Made by a program: the position numbers and the translations under genes
Part shown: one piece after another, positions 1 through 9,023 of the stretch
Layout: each line of letters begins with the position of its first letter
Numbering within the stretch: position 1 is the first letter of the stretch
The notes under the pieces: generated by a model
What the model was told of the DNA's origin: nothing
Seen by the model: the letters and a program-made list of their open reading frames with translations, nothing else
Database searches by the model: none
NCBI RefSeq assembly: GCF_021168555.1
Contig: NZ_JAJOZS010000007.1
Location: 124,001 to 188,000 of the forward strand
Reading direction: 5' to 3'
Origin: Stenotrophomonas sp. MMGLT7
GTDB lineage: Bacteria > Pseudomonadota > Gammaproteobacteria > Xanthomonadales > Xanthomonadaceae
DNA: 64,000 nucleotides

Positions 1-2252
1 CGCTGGACCTGTTCCCGAGCGAGGCGCTGCAGAGCATGACCGTGCAGAAGACCTATTCGGCCAGGTACCCCGGCGAGTTCGGCGGCGGCGTGATCGACCT
101 GCAGAGCCTGAACGTGCCGGAAGACAGCTTCCTCAAGCTGTCCATCGGCATCGGCGGCAACAGCGTCACCACCCGCGAGAAGGGCCTGACCTACTACGGC
201 GGCGGCGACAGCGACTGGTGGGGCTACGACGACGGCCGCCGCGACCTGCCCAGCGAGGTCATCCACAGCCACCAGGCACTGACCCAGGCCAACTACAGCC
301 GCGAATGGCTGGCCGCGTTCGGCAGCGCGCTGAACAACCCCAACCTGTTCGTGCTGCAGCAGAAGAACAAGATCGATCCGGACTTCAACTTCGGCGGCAG
401 CGCCGGCACCTCGTACGACATCGGCGACGACCTGAAACTGGGCGTCGTCGCGGTGGCCGACTTCAAGAACGAATGGCGCACCCGCACCGGCAAGCAGCAG
501 AACGGCGTGTTCACCGGCGCCGGCGCGGACACCTACGAGGACTACGACTTCGCCACCACGCGCATGAACGCCCGCGTCAACGGCCTGCTCGGCCTCGGCC
601 TGCAGGGCCGGCGCCACTCGCTGTCGTGGAACACCCTGTACGTGCACGACACGCTCAAGGAAGCCAAGTCCCGCGACGGCTACAACTTCAACGTCGGCGT
701 CGACATCCGCGAGGACGGCACCCTGTGGCTGGAGCGCAAGCTGATCAACCACCAGCTGTCCGGCAAGAGCAGCTTCGGCGAATACGACGACTTGAAGGTC
801 GAATGGCGCCTGGCCAAGTCCAAGGCGACCCGCACCACCCCCTACGAGACCAGCGTCCGCTACGCCGACATCGACGGCACCTGGCTGCACGGCAGCGGCA
901 ACAACTCGCTCAAGTTCGGCGCGGTGGACGACGAGGTGGCCAGCGGCGGCGTCGATTTCGTCTGGCGCCTGCCGATCGAGCGCGAGCTGAGCCTGAGCTT
1001 CGGCGCGGCCTATTCCGACAACGACCGCGAAGCGGTGCAGCGCAGCTTCCGCTTCGACACGACCAACAATGCCGCCCTGCCCGTGTACAACCAGTACCAG
1101 CGCATCGACTACCTGTTCTCGGACTACAACTTCCAGAACGGCCTGCTGACCCTGAACGAGATCACCGCCAACAACAACGGCGAGTCGGCCTACAAGGGCA
1201 CGCTCAAGACCAAGGCGGCCTACCTGCAACTGGAAGGCGACATCGCCCCGGCGTGGCGCGCGGCGCTGGGCCTGCGCTACGAAGACGCCACCCAGGCGGT
1301 GCATCCGCTGGACATCTTCAGCGGCGCGCGCGTCGGCGGCATCTACGCCACCGCCCCGCTGCAGAACGACTACCTCCTGCCGGCGCTGACCATCACCTGG
1401 AACTTCGCCGAGAACCAGCAGATCCGCCTCGGCGCGTCCAAGACCATCGCCCGCCCGCAGTTCCGCGAACTGGCCCCGCAGCAGTACACCGACCCGGACA
1501 ACGACCGCCTGTTCTTCGGCAATCCGTACCTGGTGGACAGCGAACTGGTCAACCTGGACCTGCGCTACGAATGGTTCTTCGGCGCCGGCGAGTACTTCAC
1601 CGCCGGGCTGTTCCACAAGCACATCGACAAGCCGGTGGAAGCGGTGGTCGGCGATTTCGGCGGAAACCAGCTGTTCCAGGGCTTCCTCAATGCACCGGAA
1701 GCCACCTTGTACGGCGCCGAGATCGAATACAAGAAGTACTTCGACCCCGGCTTCAACTGGCTCGGCGACGGCCGCCTCTACTTCGCCAGCAACTACACCT
1801 GGTCCAAGTCGGAAGTGAACAGCAAGGACAGCGACACGGTGATCCCGCCGGGCTTCAACGGCGTGCCGCAGGCAGCCAGCAGCTTCGTCCGCGACGGCAG
1901 CCAGATGCAGGGCCAGAGCGAACACATCGCCAACCTCCAGTTCGGCGTGGAAAGCGAAAGCGCCGACCTGCAGGCGACCCTGATCGCCAACTACGTCAGC
2001 GAGCGGATCAGCGTGCGCGGCCGTTCCGGCCAGCCGGACTACATGGAAAAGCCGGGCACGACGCTGGACTTCGTGCTGCGCAAGGGCCTGGACTTCGGCT
2101 ACGACTGGATCAAGCCGTCGCTGAAATTCTCGGCGCGCAATCTGCTCGACACCAAGCACGAGGAGTACCAGGAGCGCGGCGGCAGCCGCATCGACCTGTA
2201 CACCTACAAGCCGGGCATCAGCTGGGACCTGAGCCTGACGCTGGACTTCTGA
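1..2252 (+). CDS. TonB-dependent receptor, C-terminal part (5' end outside window)
   Basis: Outer-membrane gated channel for uptake of a large ligand, energised by TonB-ExbB-ExbD. The frame is open from base 3, before the first ATG at 36, so the window begins inside the plug domain; residues such as YPGEFGGGVIDL are the typical end of the plug (mutual gating segment). The rest alternates aromatic and polar strands of a 22-stranded barrel and ends in LSLTLDF with the terminal Phe of outer membrane proteins. Several stretches (DLFPSEALQSMTVQKTYSA, NWTWSKSEV-like loops) resemble the Xanthomonadaceae receptors often linked to carbohydrate or protein-derived substrates. The substrate cannot be read from this fragment. 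It is followed by a strong hairpin terminator and then the type II secretion operon. Confidence 0.9.
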   Translation, partial: LDLFPSEALQSMTVQKTYSARYPGEFGGGVIDLQSLNVPEDSFLKLSIGIGGNSVTTREKGLTYYGGGDSDWWGYDDGRRDLPSEVIHSHQALTQANYSREWLAAFGSALNNPNLFVLQQKNKIDPDFNFGGSAGTSYDIGDDLKLGVVAVADFKNEWRTRTGKQQNGVFTGAGADTYEDYDFATTRMNARVNGLLGLGLQGRRHSLSWNTLYVHDTLKEAKSRDGYNFNVGVDIREDGTLWLERKLINHQLSGKSSFGEYDDLKVEWRLAKSKATRTTPYETSVRYADIDGTWLHGSGNNSLKFGAVDDEVASGGVDFVWRLPIERELSLSFGAAYSDNDREAVQRSFRFDTTNNAALPVYNQYQRIDYLFSDYNFQNGLLTLNEITANNNGESAYKGTLKTKAAYLQLEGDIAPAWRAALGLRYEDATQAVHPLDIFSGARVGGIYATAPLQNDYLLPALTITWNFAENQQIRLGASKTIARPQFRELAPQQYTDPDNDRLFFGNPYLVDSELVNLDLRYEWFFGAGEYFTAGLFHKHIDKPVEAVVGDFGGNQLFQGFLNAPEATLYGAEIEYKKYFDPGFNWLGDGRLYFASNYTWSKSEVNSKDSDTVIPPGFNGVPQAASSFVRDGSQMQGQSEHIANLQFGVESESADLQATLIANYVSERISVRGRSGQPDYMEKPGTTLDFVLRKGLDFGYDWIKPSLKFSARNLLDTKHEEYQERGGSRIDLYTYKPGISWDLSLTLDF

Positions 2253-2269
2253 TCCGGCGGCGGCCCGAG

Positions 2270-2303
2270 ACACGAAGCCCGGCGGCCCGCCGGGCTTCGT
2301 GTT
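2270..2303 (+). terminator. Intrinsic terminator after the TonB-dependent receptor
   Basis: A nearly perfect 15-bp stem (ACACGAAGCCCGGCG pairing with CGCCGGGCTTCGTGT) with a 3-base loop, followed by a short T run, begins 18 bases after the receptor stop codon. It separates the receptor from the gsp operon. Confidence 0.8.
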
Positions 2304-2318
2304 TCCGATGCAATGAGG

Positions 2319-2346
2319 CCGTCACATTTCTGACTCATCCTGTAAC
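2319..2346 (+). promoter_or_regulatory. Candidate Pho box upstream of gspC
   Basis: Three 7-mers resembling the PhoB half-site CTGTCAT lie in register: CCGTCAC (2319), CTGACTC (2330, 11 bases later) and CTGTAAC (2340, 10 bases later). The 11-base spacing with AT-rich spacers matches the PhoB-binding pattern, and a similar box precedes pstS. PhoB control of this secretion operon is an inference. Confidence 0.5.
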
Positions 2347-2383
2347 AAACCGGTTGCCCACCGCCCTTTCCGGCCCTTCTCCC

Positions 2384-3157
2384 GTGTCCATCTCGATCCC
2401 CAACCGCGCTCTGCCCCGGCACTGGCCCGTGCTGGCCGAAGCCGTGCTCTGGCTGCTGTTGCTGCTCCAGCTGGCGCGTTTCGGCTGGCTGCTGCTGGCC
2501 CCGGCCAGCGTCGCCGGCGCCCCGAGGATCACCGCGCTGCCCGCGCAGATCCCCGACCTGGCCGGGCACGCCCCCTTCTCCGGCAGCGGCGCCGACACGG
2601 CCACGGCGTCGGCCAGCCTTGACGGCTGGCGCCTGTTCGGCCTGCGCAGCGCGGCGGACGGCGGCGGCTCGGCCATCCTCGGCCGCGACAAGCAACCGCA
2701 GATGGCGTACGCGGTCGGCGACGAGATCGCACCGGGGCTGGCGCTGGCGAGGATCGCCGACGACCACGTCGAGTTCGGCGATGGCCGCCGCCTCGACCTG
2801 CCCGACGCGGGACCGGCGCCCGCAGCGGCGCGCCCGGCCGCGCCGCTGGCGACGGCCAGAGCGGCCGATGCCGCCGGCTTCGACACCTCGAAACTGCTCG
2901 ACGCCGGCCTGCAGGCACGCACCGAGGACGGCCGCATCACCGGCTACACCCTGCTGCCGCGGGGCGGCAGCGAGCTGATGCTGCGCGGCATCGGCCTGCG
3001 CCCGGGCGACGTGCTGCTAAGCGTCAACGGCCAGTTCCTGTCGCCGGGGACGATGGCCGACCTGGCCAGGGAACTGCAGTCCAACCCGCAGGCGGTCGTC
3101 AGCTTCCAGCGCGACGGCCAGACCCGCACCCTGACTCTCGGAAGCGGCAAGCCATGA
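2384..3157 (+). CDS. gspC: Type II secretion system protein C (inner-membrane clamp)
   Basis: Links the inner-membrane assembly platform to the GspD secretin and helps choose substrates. The 257-residue product has a short cytoplasmic N terminus, one hydrophobic segment (about residues 16-38, AEAVLWLLLLLQLARFGWLL), an HR domain with DGWRLFGLRS, and a C-terminal PDZ domain with LRGIGLRPGDVLLSVNGQ. I chose the GTG at 2384 because it sits just before the membrane segment; a TTG at 2354 is an alternative, and no ATG is available in frame. Its stop overlaps the gspD start (ATGA). Gene order C-D-E-F-G onward is that of the Xcs system of Xanthomonas rather than Xps. Confidence 0.88.
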   Translation: MSISIPNRALPRHWPVLAEAVLWLLLLLQLARFGWLLLAPASVAGAPRITALPAQIPDLAGHAPFSGSGADTATASASLDGWRLFGLRSAADGGGSAILGRDKQPQMAYAVGDEIAPGLALARIADDHVEFGDGRRLDLPDAGPAPAAARPAAPLATARAADAAGFDTSKLLDAGLQARTEDGRITGYTLLPRGGSELMLRGIGLRPGDVLLSVNGQFLSPGTMADLARELQSNPQAVVSFQRDGQTRTLTLGSGKP

Positions 3158-5199
3158 GCCCTAGCCACACCGGCCTGCTGCTGCTCGCGGCGACCGCCTT
3201 CGCCATTCCCGCCGTCCCCGCGCCGGCCCAGCAGGCGGCAGCCAATGCGCCGGCGCTGCGCATGCAGAACGTCGAACTGGCCGCGTTCATCCAGGACGTG
3301 GCGCGTGCCACCGGCACCACCTTCATCGTCGATCCGCGCGTGCAGGGGACGGTCAACGTCAGCCGCGACCAGTCGCTGTCCAACGAGGACCTGATCGGCG
3401 TGCTGCTGGCGGTGCTGCGCAGCAACGGCATGGTCGCGGTACCGGCCGGCACCGCCACCTACCGGGTGGTGCCCGACGACACCGCCGCGCAGCAGCCGGC
3501 CTCGCCGCTGGGCTTCGCCACCCGGGTGTTCCCGCTGCAGCGGATCGACGCGCGCGCCGCCGCCGAGACGCTCAAGCCGCTGCTCGGCCGCGGCGGCGTG
3601 GTCATGGCGCTGCCGCAGGGCAACCAGTTGCTGGTCGCCGACTACGCCGACAACCTGCGCCGCGTCCTCGGCCTGGTCGAGCAGATCGACCGCGACAGCG
3701 CCGGCATCGACACCGTGACCCTGCGCAACACCTCCGCGCGCGAACTGGCCGCGACCCTGTCCGAACTCTACGGCATCGGCGGCGACAAGGCCGGCGCGCC
3801 GCTGTCGGTGCTGGCGGTGGAAAGCAGCAACTCGCTGCTGCTGCGCGGCAACCCCGGGATGGTGCAGAAGGCGGCGAAGCTGGCGCTGGACCTGGACACC
3901 CGCGCCGAACGCGGCGGCGACGTGGCCGTGGTCCGCCTGCAGCATGCCAGCGCCGAACAGCTGCTGCCGGTACTGCAGCAACTGATCGGGCAGGCGCCCG
4001 ACGCCACCGCCGCCGGGGCCGCGGACAACCCGGCCGCCGCCCTCGTCGCCACGGCCGGCGCCGGCACGCCCGCCAACACCCAGGTGATTTCCCCTGCCAG
4101 CGGCAAGCGCCCGGTGATCGTGCGCTATCCCGGTGCCAATTCGCTGATCGTGCATGCCGACCCGGACACCCAGCGCACCCTGCTGGACGTGATCCGGCAG
4201 CTGGACGTGCGCCGCGAGCAGGTGCTGGTCGAGGCGCTGGTGGTCGAGGTGTCGGAGGGTGCGGCCAAGCAGCTGGGCACGCAGCTGCTGCTGGCCGGCA
4301 CCGACGGCAGCATACCGCTGGGCCTGACCCAGTTCTCCAACGGCGCCCCCGGCATGGTCTCGCTGGCCGGCAGCGCGCTGGCCGGCAGCAACGGCGACGA
4401 TGGCGAGGACAGCATCGCCGACCTGGCCCGGCAGGCCGCGGCGCAGTCGCTGCTGGGACTGAACGGCGGCCTGTTCGGGTTGGCCGAGCGCCACGGCGAC
4501 CGCGTGTTCGGCCTGATCATCAACGCAGTCAAGAGCGATACCGGCTCCAACCTGCTGTCGACCCCGTCGCTGCTGACCCTGGACAACGAGGAAGCGCACA
4601 TCCTCGTCGGCCAGGAAGTGCCGGTCACCACCGGCGAGGTGCTGAGCACCAACAACGACAACCCGTTCCGCACCATCAACCGCCAGGACGTCGGCATCCA
4701 GTTGACCGTGCGCCCGCAGATCAACAGCGGCGGCGGCATCACCCTGACGATCAAGCAGGAAGTCTCCTCGGTCAACGGCACGGTCAGCAGCTCCAGCGAC
4801 GAGCTGGTGCTGAACAAGCGCGAGATCCAGACCAATGTCGTGGTCGACGACGGCGCCATCGTCGCCCTCGGCGGCCTGCTCGACCACAGCGACCAGTCTC
4901 GCGTCGACAAGATCCCGCTGCTCGGCGACATCCCCGGCCTCGGCGCGCTGTTCCGCAACAGGTCCAACAGCCGCAGCAAGACCAACCTGATGGTGTTCCT
5001 GCGCCCGAGCATCGTGCGCACCGCCGCCGACGCCCAGCGCCTGACCGCGCAGCGCTACGGCTACCTGCGCGAGCGCCAGTGGCAGGGCGACCCGGCCGCG
5101 GCGGCCGAGCTGGACGCGGTGGTCCGCGACTACCTGCGCATCAACCCGCCGCTGCAGCCGCCGCCCGCGCCCGCCGCCGGCCCTCCGTCCCGGCAATGA
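3154..5199 (+). CDS. gspD: Type II secretion system secretin
   Basis: Forms the multimeric outer-membrane channel through which folded exoproteins leave the periplasm. The product is 681 residues, within the GspD range. It shows a signal peptide ending near PAPAQQAAA, an N0 domain (MQNVELAAFIQDVARATG), repeated N1-N3 domains separated by a Gly/Ala/Asn-rich insert around residues 285-315, and a C-terminal secretin domain with VPVTTGEV (about 489) and the family hallmark KIPLLGDIPGLGALF (about 587). There is no lipobox, so a pilotin or other assembly factor must be encoded elsewhere. Start and stop both overlap neighbours by four bases, implying translational coupling with gspC and gspE. Confidence 0.96.
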   Translation: MSPSHTGLLLLAATAFAIPAVPAPAQQAAANAPALRMQNVELAAFIQDVARATGTTFIVDPRVQGTVNVSRDQSLSNEDLIGVLLAVLRSNGMVAVPAGTATYRVVPDDTAAQQPASPLGFATRVFPLQRIDARAAAETLKPLLGRGGVVMALPQGNQLLVADYADNLRRVLGLVEQIDRDSAGIDTVTLRNTSARELAATLSELYGIGGDKAGAPLSVLAVESSNSLLLRGNPGMVQKAAKLALDLDTRAERGGDVAVVRLQHASAEQLLPVLQQLIGQAPDATAAGAADNPAAALVATAGAGTPANTQVISPASGKRPVIVRYPGANSLIVHADPDTQRTLLDVIRQLDVRREQVLVEALVVEVSEGAAKQLGTQLLLAGTDGSIPLGLTQFSNGAPGMVSLAGSALAGSNGDDGEDSIADLARQAAAQSLLGLNGGLFGLAERHGDRVFGLIINAVKSDTGSNLLSTPSLLTLDNEEAHILVGQEVPVTTGEVLSTNNDNPFRTINRQDVGIQLTVRPQINSGGGITLTIKQEVSSVNGTVSSSSDELVLNKREIQTNVVVDDGAIVALGGLLDHSDQSRVDKIPLLGDIPGLGALFRNRSNSRSKTNLMVFLRPSIVRTAADAQRLTAQRYGYLRERQWQGDPAAAAELDAVVRDYLRINPPLQPPPAPAAGPPSRQ

Positions 5200-6704
5200 A
5201 CGCCGCCGCGCCCTTCCTCGCCTATGCCTTCGCCAAGCGCCATGGCGTGCTGCTGCTCGACGCCGGCGAGGACGCCGCCCACGTCGCCCTGCGCGAGGGC
5301 GAGGACCCGCGGGCGCTGCTGGAACTGCGGCGCGCGCTCGGCCGGCCACTGCGGATCGAAACGCTGGCGCGGCCGCTGTTCGACCGCCGGCTGTCGGAAA
5401 TCTACGCCGATGCCGCGATGGGCAACGCCGCCGGGGTCGAGCAGCTGGACCTGCACGGCAACCTGGATTCGCTGATCGAGGACATCCCCAGCACCGCCGA
5501 CCTGCTGGAGAGCCAGGGCGATGCGCCGATCATCCGCCTGATCAACGGCCTGATCGCCGAGGCCGCGCGGCTGGGCGCTTCCGACGTGCACATCGAATCG
5601 TTCGAATCGGCGCTGCGGGTGCGCTTCCGCGTCGACGGGGTGATGCGCGAGGCGCTGAACATGCCGCCGCGGATCGCACCGCTGCTGGTCTCGCGGGTCA
5701 AGGTGATGGCGCGGCTGGACATCGCCGAGAAACGCGTGCCGCAGGACGGCCGGGTATCGCTGGCGATGGGGTCCAAGCAACTCGACGTGCGCGTGTCCAC
5801 CCTGCCCACGCGCGGCGGCGAGCGCGTGGTGCTGCGCATCCTCGACAAGGACCAGGGCGCGCTGTCGCTGCAGCAGCTCGGCATGGCCGCGCCGGCGCTG
5901 GCCGCGCTGCGCCGGGCGCTGCGCACGCCCAACGGCATCCTCCTGGTCACCGGCCCCACCGGCTCGGGCAAGACCACCACGCTGTACGCGGCACTGGCGT
6001 CGCTGAACGACGGCCAGCGCAACATCCTGACCGTCGAGGACCCGGTCGAGTACGCCATCGAGGGCGTCGGCCAGACCCAGGTCAACGCCCGCGTCGGCAT
6101 GAGCTTCGCCGCCGGCCTGCGCGCGATCCTGCGCCAGGACCCGGACGTGGTGATGGTCGGCGAGATCCGCGACGGCGAGACCGCGCAGATCGCGGTGCAG
6201 GCCAGCCTGACCGGCCACCTGGTGCTGTCCACCGTGCATACCAACGACGCCGCCGGCGCGATCACCCGCCTGCGCGACATCGGCATCGAGCCGTTTCTGC
6301 TCGCGTCGAGCCTGCGCCTGGTGATGGCACAACGGCTGCTGCGGCGGCTGTGCCCGCACTGCCGCGCCCCGCGCGCGGCCGGCGACGCCCCCGCCGCGCT
6401 CGGCGGCGAACGCTTCGACGGCCCGCTGTACGCGGCGGCCGGCTGCGCGCAATGCAACCATACCGGCTATGCCGGGCGCATCGGCATCCACGAGTTCATC
6501 GTCATCGACGAACGCATCCGCCGGCTGGTCGCCGAGGACGCCGGCGAGGACGCGATCGCCGCCGTTGCCTTCGCCGGCGGCGGCCGCCTGTCCGATGCGG
6601 CGCGCGACGCGGTCGCCGCCGGCCTGACCACGCTGGAGGAAGCGGTGCGGGTGACCCGCCAGGAAGACACCCCGAGGGAGGGCGGCGGCGATGGCGGCGT
6701 TTGA
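5196..6704 (+). CDS. gspE: Type II secretion ATPase
   Basis: Cytoplasmic hexameric ATPase that powers pseudopilus assembly through GspL and GspF. The product is 502 residues from the ATG that overlaps the gspD stop; the frame is open further upstream but that part lies inside gspD. Visible motifs are Walker A GPTGSGKTTT (about residues 253-262), the Asp box ILTVEDPVEY, Walker B VMVGEIRDGETAQIA, the His box TGHLVLSTVHTNDA, and the zinc-binding tetracysteine CPHC (386-389) with CAQC (417-420). All are intact. The last 14 bases overlap gspF. Confidence 0.97.
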   Translation: MNAAAPFLAYAFAKRHGVLLLDAGEDAAHVALREGEDPRALLELRRALGRPLRIETLARPLFDRRLSEIYADAAMGNAAGVEQLDLHGNLDSLIEDIPSTADLLESQGDAPIIRLINGLIAEAARLGASDVHIESFESALRVRFRVDGVMREALNMPPRIAPLLVSRVKVMARLDIAEKRVPQDGRVSLAMGSKQLDVRVSTLPTRGGERVVLRILDKDQGALSLQQLGMAAPALAALRRALRTPNGILLVTGPTGSGKTTTLYAALASLNDGQRNILTVEDPVEYAIEGVGQTQVNARVGMSFAAGLRAILRQDPDVVMVGEIRDGETAQIAVQASLTGHLVLSTVHTNDAAGAITRLRDIGIEPFLLASSLRLVMAQRLLRRLCPHCRAPRAAGDAPAALGGERFDGPLYAAAGCAQCNHTGYAGRIGIHEFIVIDERIRRLVAEDAGEDAIAAVAFAGGGRLSDAARDAVAAGLTTLEEAVRVTRQEDTPREGGGDGGV

Positions 6705-7887
6705 GTATTCGGCGCTGGACCTGCAGGGCCGCACCCGCAGCGGCACGGTCGCCGCGGCGACGCTGCGCGAGGCGCGCGCGCTGCTGGAAGGACGGCAGCT
6801 GCTGCCGCTGCGGCTGGAGCCGGCGATGCAGCAGGAACGGCCGGGCCTGGGCGGCCGCTTCGGCGCCAGGGACCTGTCCCTGCTGACCCGGCAGCTGTCG
6901 ACCCTGGTCGCCAGCGCGCCGCTGGAAGAGGCGCTGCGCACGATCGGCAGCCAGTCCGACCGCCGCGGCGTGCGCCGGGTGGTGATGGCCACGCACGCGC
7001 AGGTGCTGGAGGGCTTCCGCCTGGCCGACGCGATGGCCAGGCAGGGCAAGGCGTTCCCGCCGCTGTACCGGGCGATGGTCGCCGCCGGCGAGAGTTCCGG
7101 CGCGCTGCCGCAGATCCTCGAACGCCTGGCCGGACTGCTGGAACGCCAGCAGCAGGTCCGGGCCAGGCTGATCGGCACCCTGGCCTACCCGGCCGCACTG
7201 GCACTGACCGCGGTCGCGGTGGTGGTCGGGCTGATGCGCTTCGTCGTGCCGAAGGTGGTCGAGCAGTTCGACTCGATGGGGCGCGAACTGCCGTGGCTGA
7301 CCCGCGCGGTGATCTTCGTCTCCGATTTCGTCAACCACTGGGGCTGGGCGCTCCTGCTCGCGCTGGCCATGGCCGGTGCGGTCTTCGTCCACCTGCTGCG
7401 GCGCGACGGTTTCCGCCTGCGCTTCGACCGCTGGCTGCTGCGCCTGCCGCTGCTCGGACGCCTGCTGCGCGACCTGCACGCCGCGCGGATGGCGCGCACG
7501 CTGGCGATCATGCTCGACAGCGGCCTGCCGCTGATCGAGGGACTGGCGATCACCGCGCGCACCGTCGGCAACCGCGTGCTGCGCGAGGCGACCGAGGCCA
7601 TGGTCGCCTCGATCGACGAGGGCGGCAGCCTGTCGGCGGCGATGAAGCGCGCCGGCGTGTTCCCGCCGACCCTGCTCTACATGGCCGGCAGCGGCGAGAA
7701 CAGCGGCCGCCTGGCGCCGATGCTCGACCGCGCCGCCGACTACCTCGAGCGCGAGATCGACACCTTCGCCAGCGCCACCCTGAGCCTGCTGGAGCCGGCG
7801 ATCATCGTCGTCCTCGGCGGCGTGGTGGCAATGATCGTGCTGTCGATCCTGCTGCCGATCCTGCAATTCAATTCGATGGCGCTTTGA
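6691..7887 (+). CDS. gspF: Type II secretion inner-membrane platform protein F
   Basis: Polytopic inner-membrane protein around which the pseudopilus is assembled. The product is 398 residues, the normal length, with two T2SSF cytoplasmic domains and membrane helices near residues 170-190 (YPAALALTAVAVVVGLMRFV), 215-235 (NHWGWALLLALAMAGAVFVH) and 365-395. Family motifs include LLTRQLSTLVASAPLEEAL and MAGSGENSGRL. It starts 14 bases before the gspE stop. It is the last gene of the operon before the repeat-interrupted pseudopilin block. Confidence 0.96.
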   Translation: MAAFEYSALDLQGRTRSGTVAAATLREARALLEGRQLLPLRLEPAMQQERPGLGGRFGARDLSLLTRQLSTLVASAPLEEALRTIGSQSDRRGVRRVVMATHAQVLEGFRLADAMARQGKAFPPLYRAMVAAGESSGALPQILERLAGLLERQQQVRARLIGTLAYPAALALTAVAVVVGLMRFVVPKVVEQFDSMGRELPWLTRAVIFVSDFVNHWGWALLLALAMAGAVFVHLLRRDGFRLRFDRWLLRLPLLGRLLRDLHAARMARTLAIMLDSGLPLIEGLAITARTVGNRVLREATEAMVASIDEGGSLSAAMKRAGVFPPTLLYMAGSGENSGRLAPMLDRAADYLEREIDTFASATLSLLEPAIIVVLGGVVAMIVLSILLPILQFNSMAL

Positions 7888-8043
7888 GGCCGGGATTCGG
7901 GATTGGGGATTCGGGATGACCAGCCATTCGGCTGTGAAGAGCTTGGATTCGCAAACAGCATTTACGAACGAACATCTGAAGGGAACACGCCAATGTCCAG
8001 AACTCGCCGCCATCGAATCCCCAATCTCAAATCCCCAATCCCC
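7888..8043 (+). repeat. GGGATTC-heptad palindromic repeat, copy 1 (gspF-gspG junction)
   Basis: The left arm has tandem GGGATTC/GGGATTG heptads (7891-7915) followed by a core (GATGACCAGCCATTCGGCTG onward) that is the reverse complement of the core in copies 2 and 3. The right arm (8014-8043) has complementary AATCCCC heptads. The right arm lies inside gspG and encodes RIPNLKSPIPA of its leader. An AT-richer stretch with a plausible ribosome binding site for gspG lies between the arms. Confidence 0.85.
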
Positions 8044-8457
8044 GCCTCCCGGGGCTTCACCCTGATCGAGCTGATGGTGGTCATCGTCATCATCGGCTTG
8101 CTGGCCACGGTGGTGGTCATCAACGTGATGCCCAGCCAGGACCGGGCGATGGCCGAAAAGGCGCGCGCCGACGTCGCCCTGCTGGAGCAGGCGCTGGAGG
8201 CCTATCGCCTGGACAACCTGGTGTACCCGCGCACCGACCAGGGCCTGCAGGCGCTGCTGCAGGCACCGGCAGGGCTGGCACGGCCGGAGCGCTACCGCAA
8301 GGGCGGCTACATCCGCCGCCTGCCGGCCGATCCATGGGGCAACCCCTACCAGTACCGCCTGCCGGGCCGGCGCGGTGCGTTCGACGTGTACTCGTTCGCC
8401 GCCGACGGCACCGAGGGCGGCGAAGGCGAGAACGCGGATATCGGGAATTGGCAATGA
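7993..8457 (+). CDS. gspG: Major type II pseudopilin
   Basis: Main subunit of the periplasmic pseudopilus. The product is 154 residues from the ATG at 7993, which has GAAGGG about eight bases upstream; an in-frame TTG at 7903 would extend it through the repeat. The prepilin peptidase site is RG|FTLIELMVVIVIIGLLATVV with the required Gly(-1) and Glu(+5). The leader is 21 residues, longer than the usual six or seven, and about half of it (RIPNLKSPIPA) is encoded by a repeat arm. The C-terminal half has the calcium-loop features of major pseudopilins (DPWGNPYQYRLPG). Confidence 0.95.
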   Translation: MSRTRRHRIPNLKSPIPASRGFTLIELMVVIVIIGLLATVVVINVMPSQDRAMAEKARADVALLEQALEAYRLDNLVYPRTDQGLQALLQAPAGLARPERYRKGGYIRRLPADPWGNPYQYRLPGRRGAFDVYSFAADGTEGGEGENADIGNWQ

Positions 8458-9023
8458 AAGGCCGGGATTGGGGATTCGGGATTGGGGATTGGATAAGAGC
8501 CTGCACCACCGGCTGCCCGCCGCTTTTGCGAATCCCCGCTTTTCACAGCCGACTGGCTGGTCATCCCGAATCCCCAATCCCGGCCCACCGCCAGACGGGC
8601 TTCACCCTGATCGAGCTGCTCGCCGTGCTCGCGATCGTCGGCCTGGCCACGACTGCGGTGCTGCTGACCCTGCCGCATGGCGATGCGGCGCTGTACCGGC
8701 AGGCCGACGACTTCGGCCTGCGCCTGCTGCGGGCCAAGGAGGAGGCCATCCTCGGCGGGCGCACGGTGCAGGTGGGCGTCGATGCCGCCGGCTACCGCTT
8801 CGACCGCCTGGATGCGGGCAGGTGGGTCGTGCTCGAGGAAGGCCCGTTCGCCGCACGCGCCTGGGCCGATGGCGTGCAGGCGCAGCTGCCGCCGCGGCGC
8901 GAGCGGCTCGGCTTCCGCTTCGACCCGACCGGCGCGGCCGAGCCGCAGACGCTGCTGCTGGCGAGCGGCAAGGCGCGCGCGGAGATCTCGGTCGACCCGG
9001 CCGGCAAGGTGGTGGTGCGGTGA
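8454..9023 (+). CDS. gspH: Minor type II pseudopilin H with a repeat-encoded leader
   Basis: Minor pseudopilin of the pseudopilus tip complex. The ATG overlaps the gspG stop (ATGA). The first 49 residues, up to the prepilin peptidase site TG|FTLIELLAVLAIVG, are almost entirely the in-frame translation of a palindromic repeat (DWGFGIGDW at one end, GHPESPIP at the other). No other ATG or GTG exists before the cleavage site; a TTG at 8526 would still give a repeat-encoded leader of about 25 residues. The mature part of 140 residues is a normal GspH/FimT-like minor pseudopilin. Expected removal of the leader means the repeat would not appear in the mature protein. Confidence 0.92.
   Translation: MKGRDWGFGIGDWIRACTTGCPPLLRIPAFHSRLAGHPESPIPAHRQTGFTLIELLAVLAIVGLATTAVLLTLPHGDAALYRQADDFGLRLLRAKEEAILGGRTVQVGVDAAGYRFDRLDAGRWVVLEEGPFAARAWADGVQAQLPPRRERLGFRFDPTGAAEPQTLLLASGKARAEISVDPAGKVVVR
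8460..8586 (+). repeat. GGGATTC-heptad palindromic repeat, copy 2 (inside 5' end of gspH)
   Basis: Left arm GGGATT heptads (8463-8492), a central core with TTTTCACAGCCGACTGGCTG (8538-8557), and a right arm of AATCCC heptads (8570-8585). The arms are inverted repeats. The complete element is open in the gspH frame. Four G tracts in the left arm fit the G-quadruplex pattern. Confidence 0.9.

Noticed and set aside
218-2383. Upstream extension of gspC
   Set aside because: The frame is open through the receptor gene but encodes Arg-rich shadow sequence; the GspC signal starts at about 2384.
2944-5349. Long minus-strand open frame over gspD (and similar ones over 5130-7178, 6502-8577)
   Set aside because: Arg/Gly/Ala-rich translations with no family motif, exactly antisense to well-supported genes. 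At about 70 percent GC, long antisense open frames are expected.
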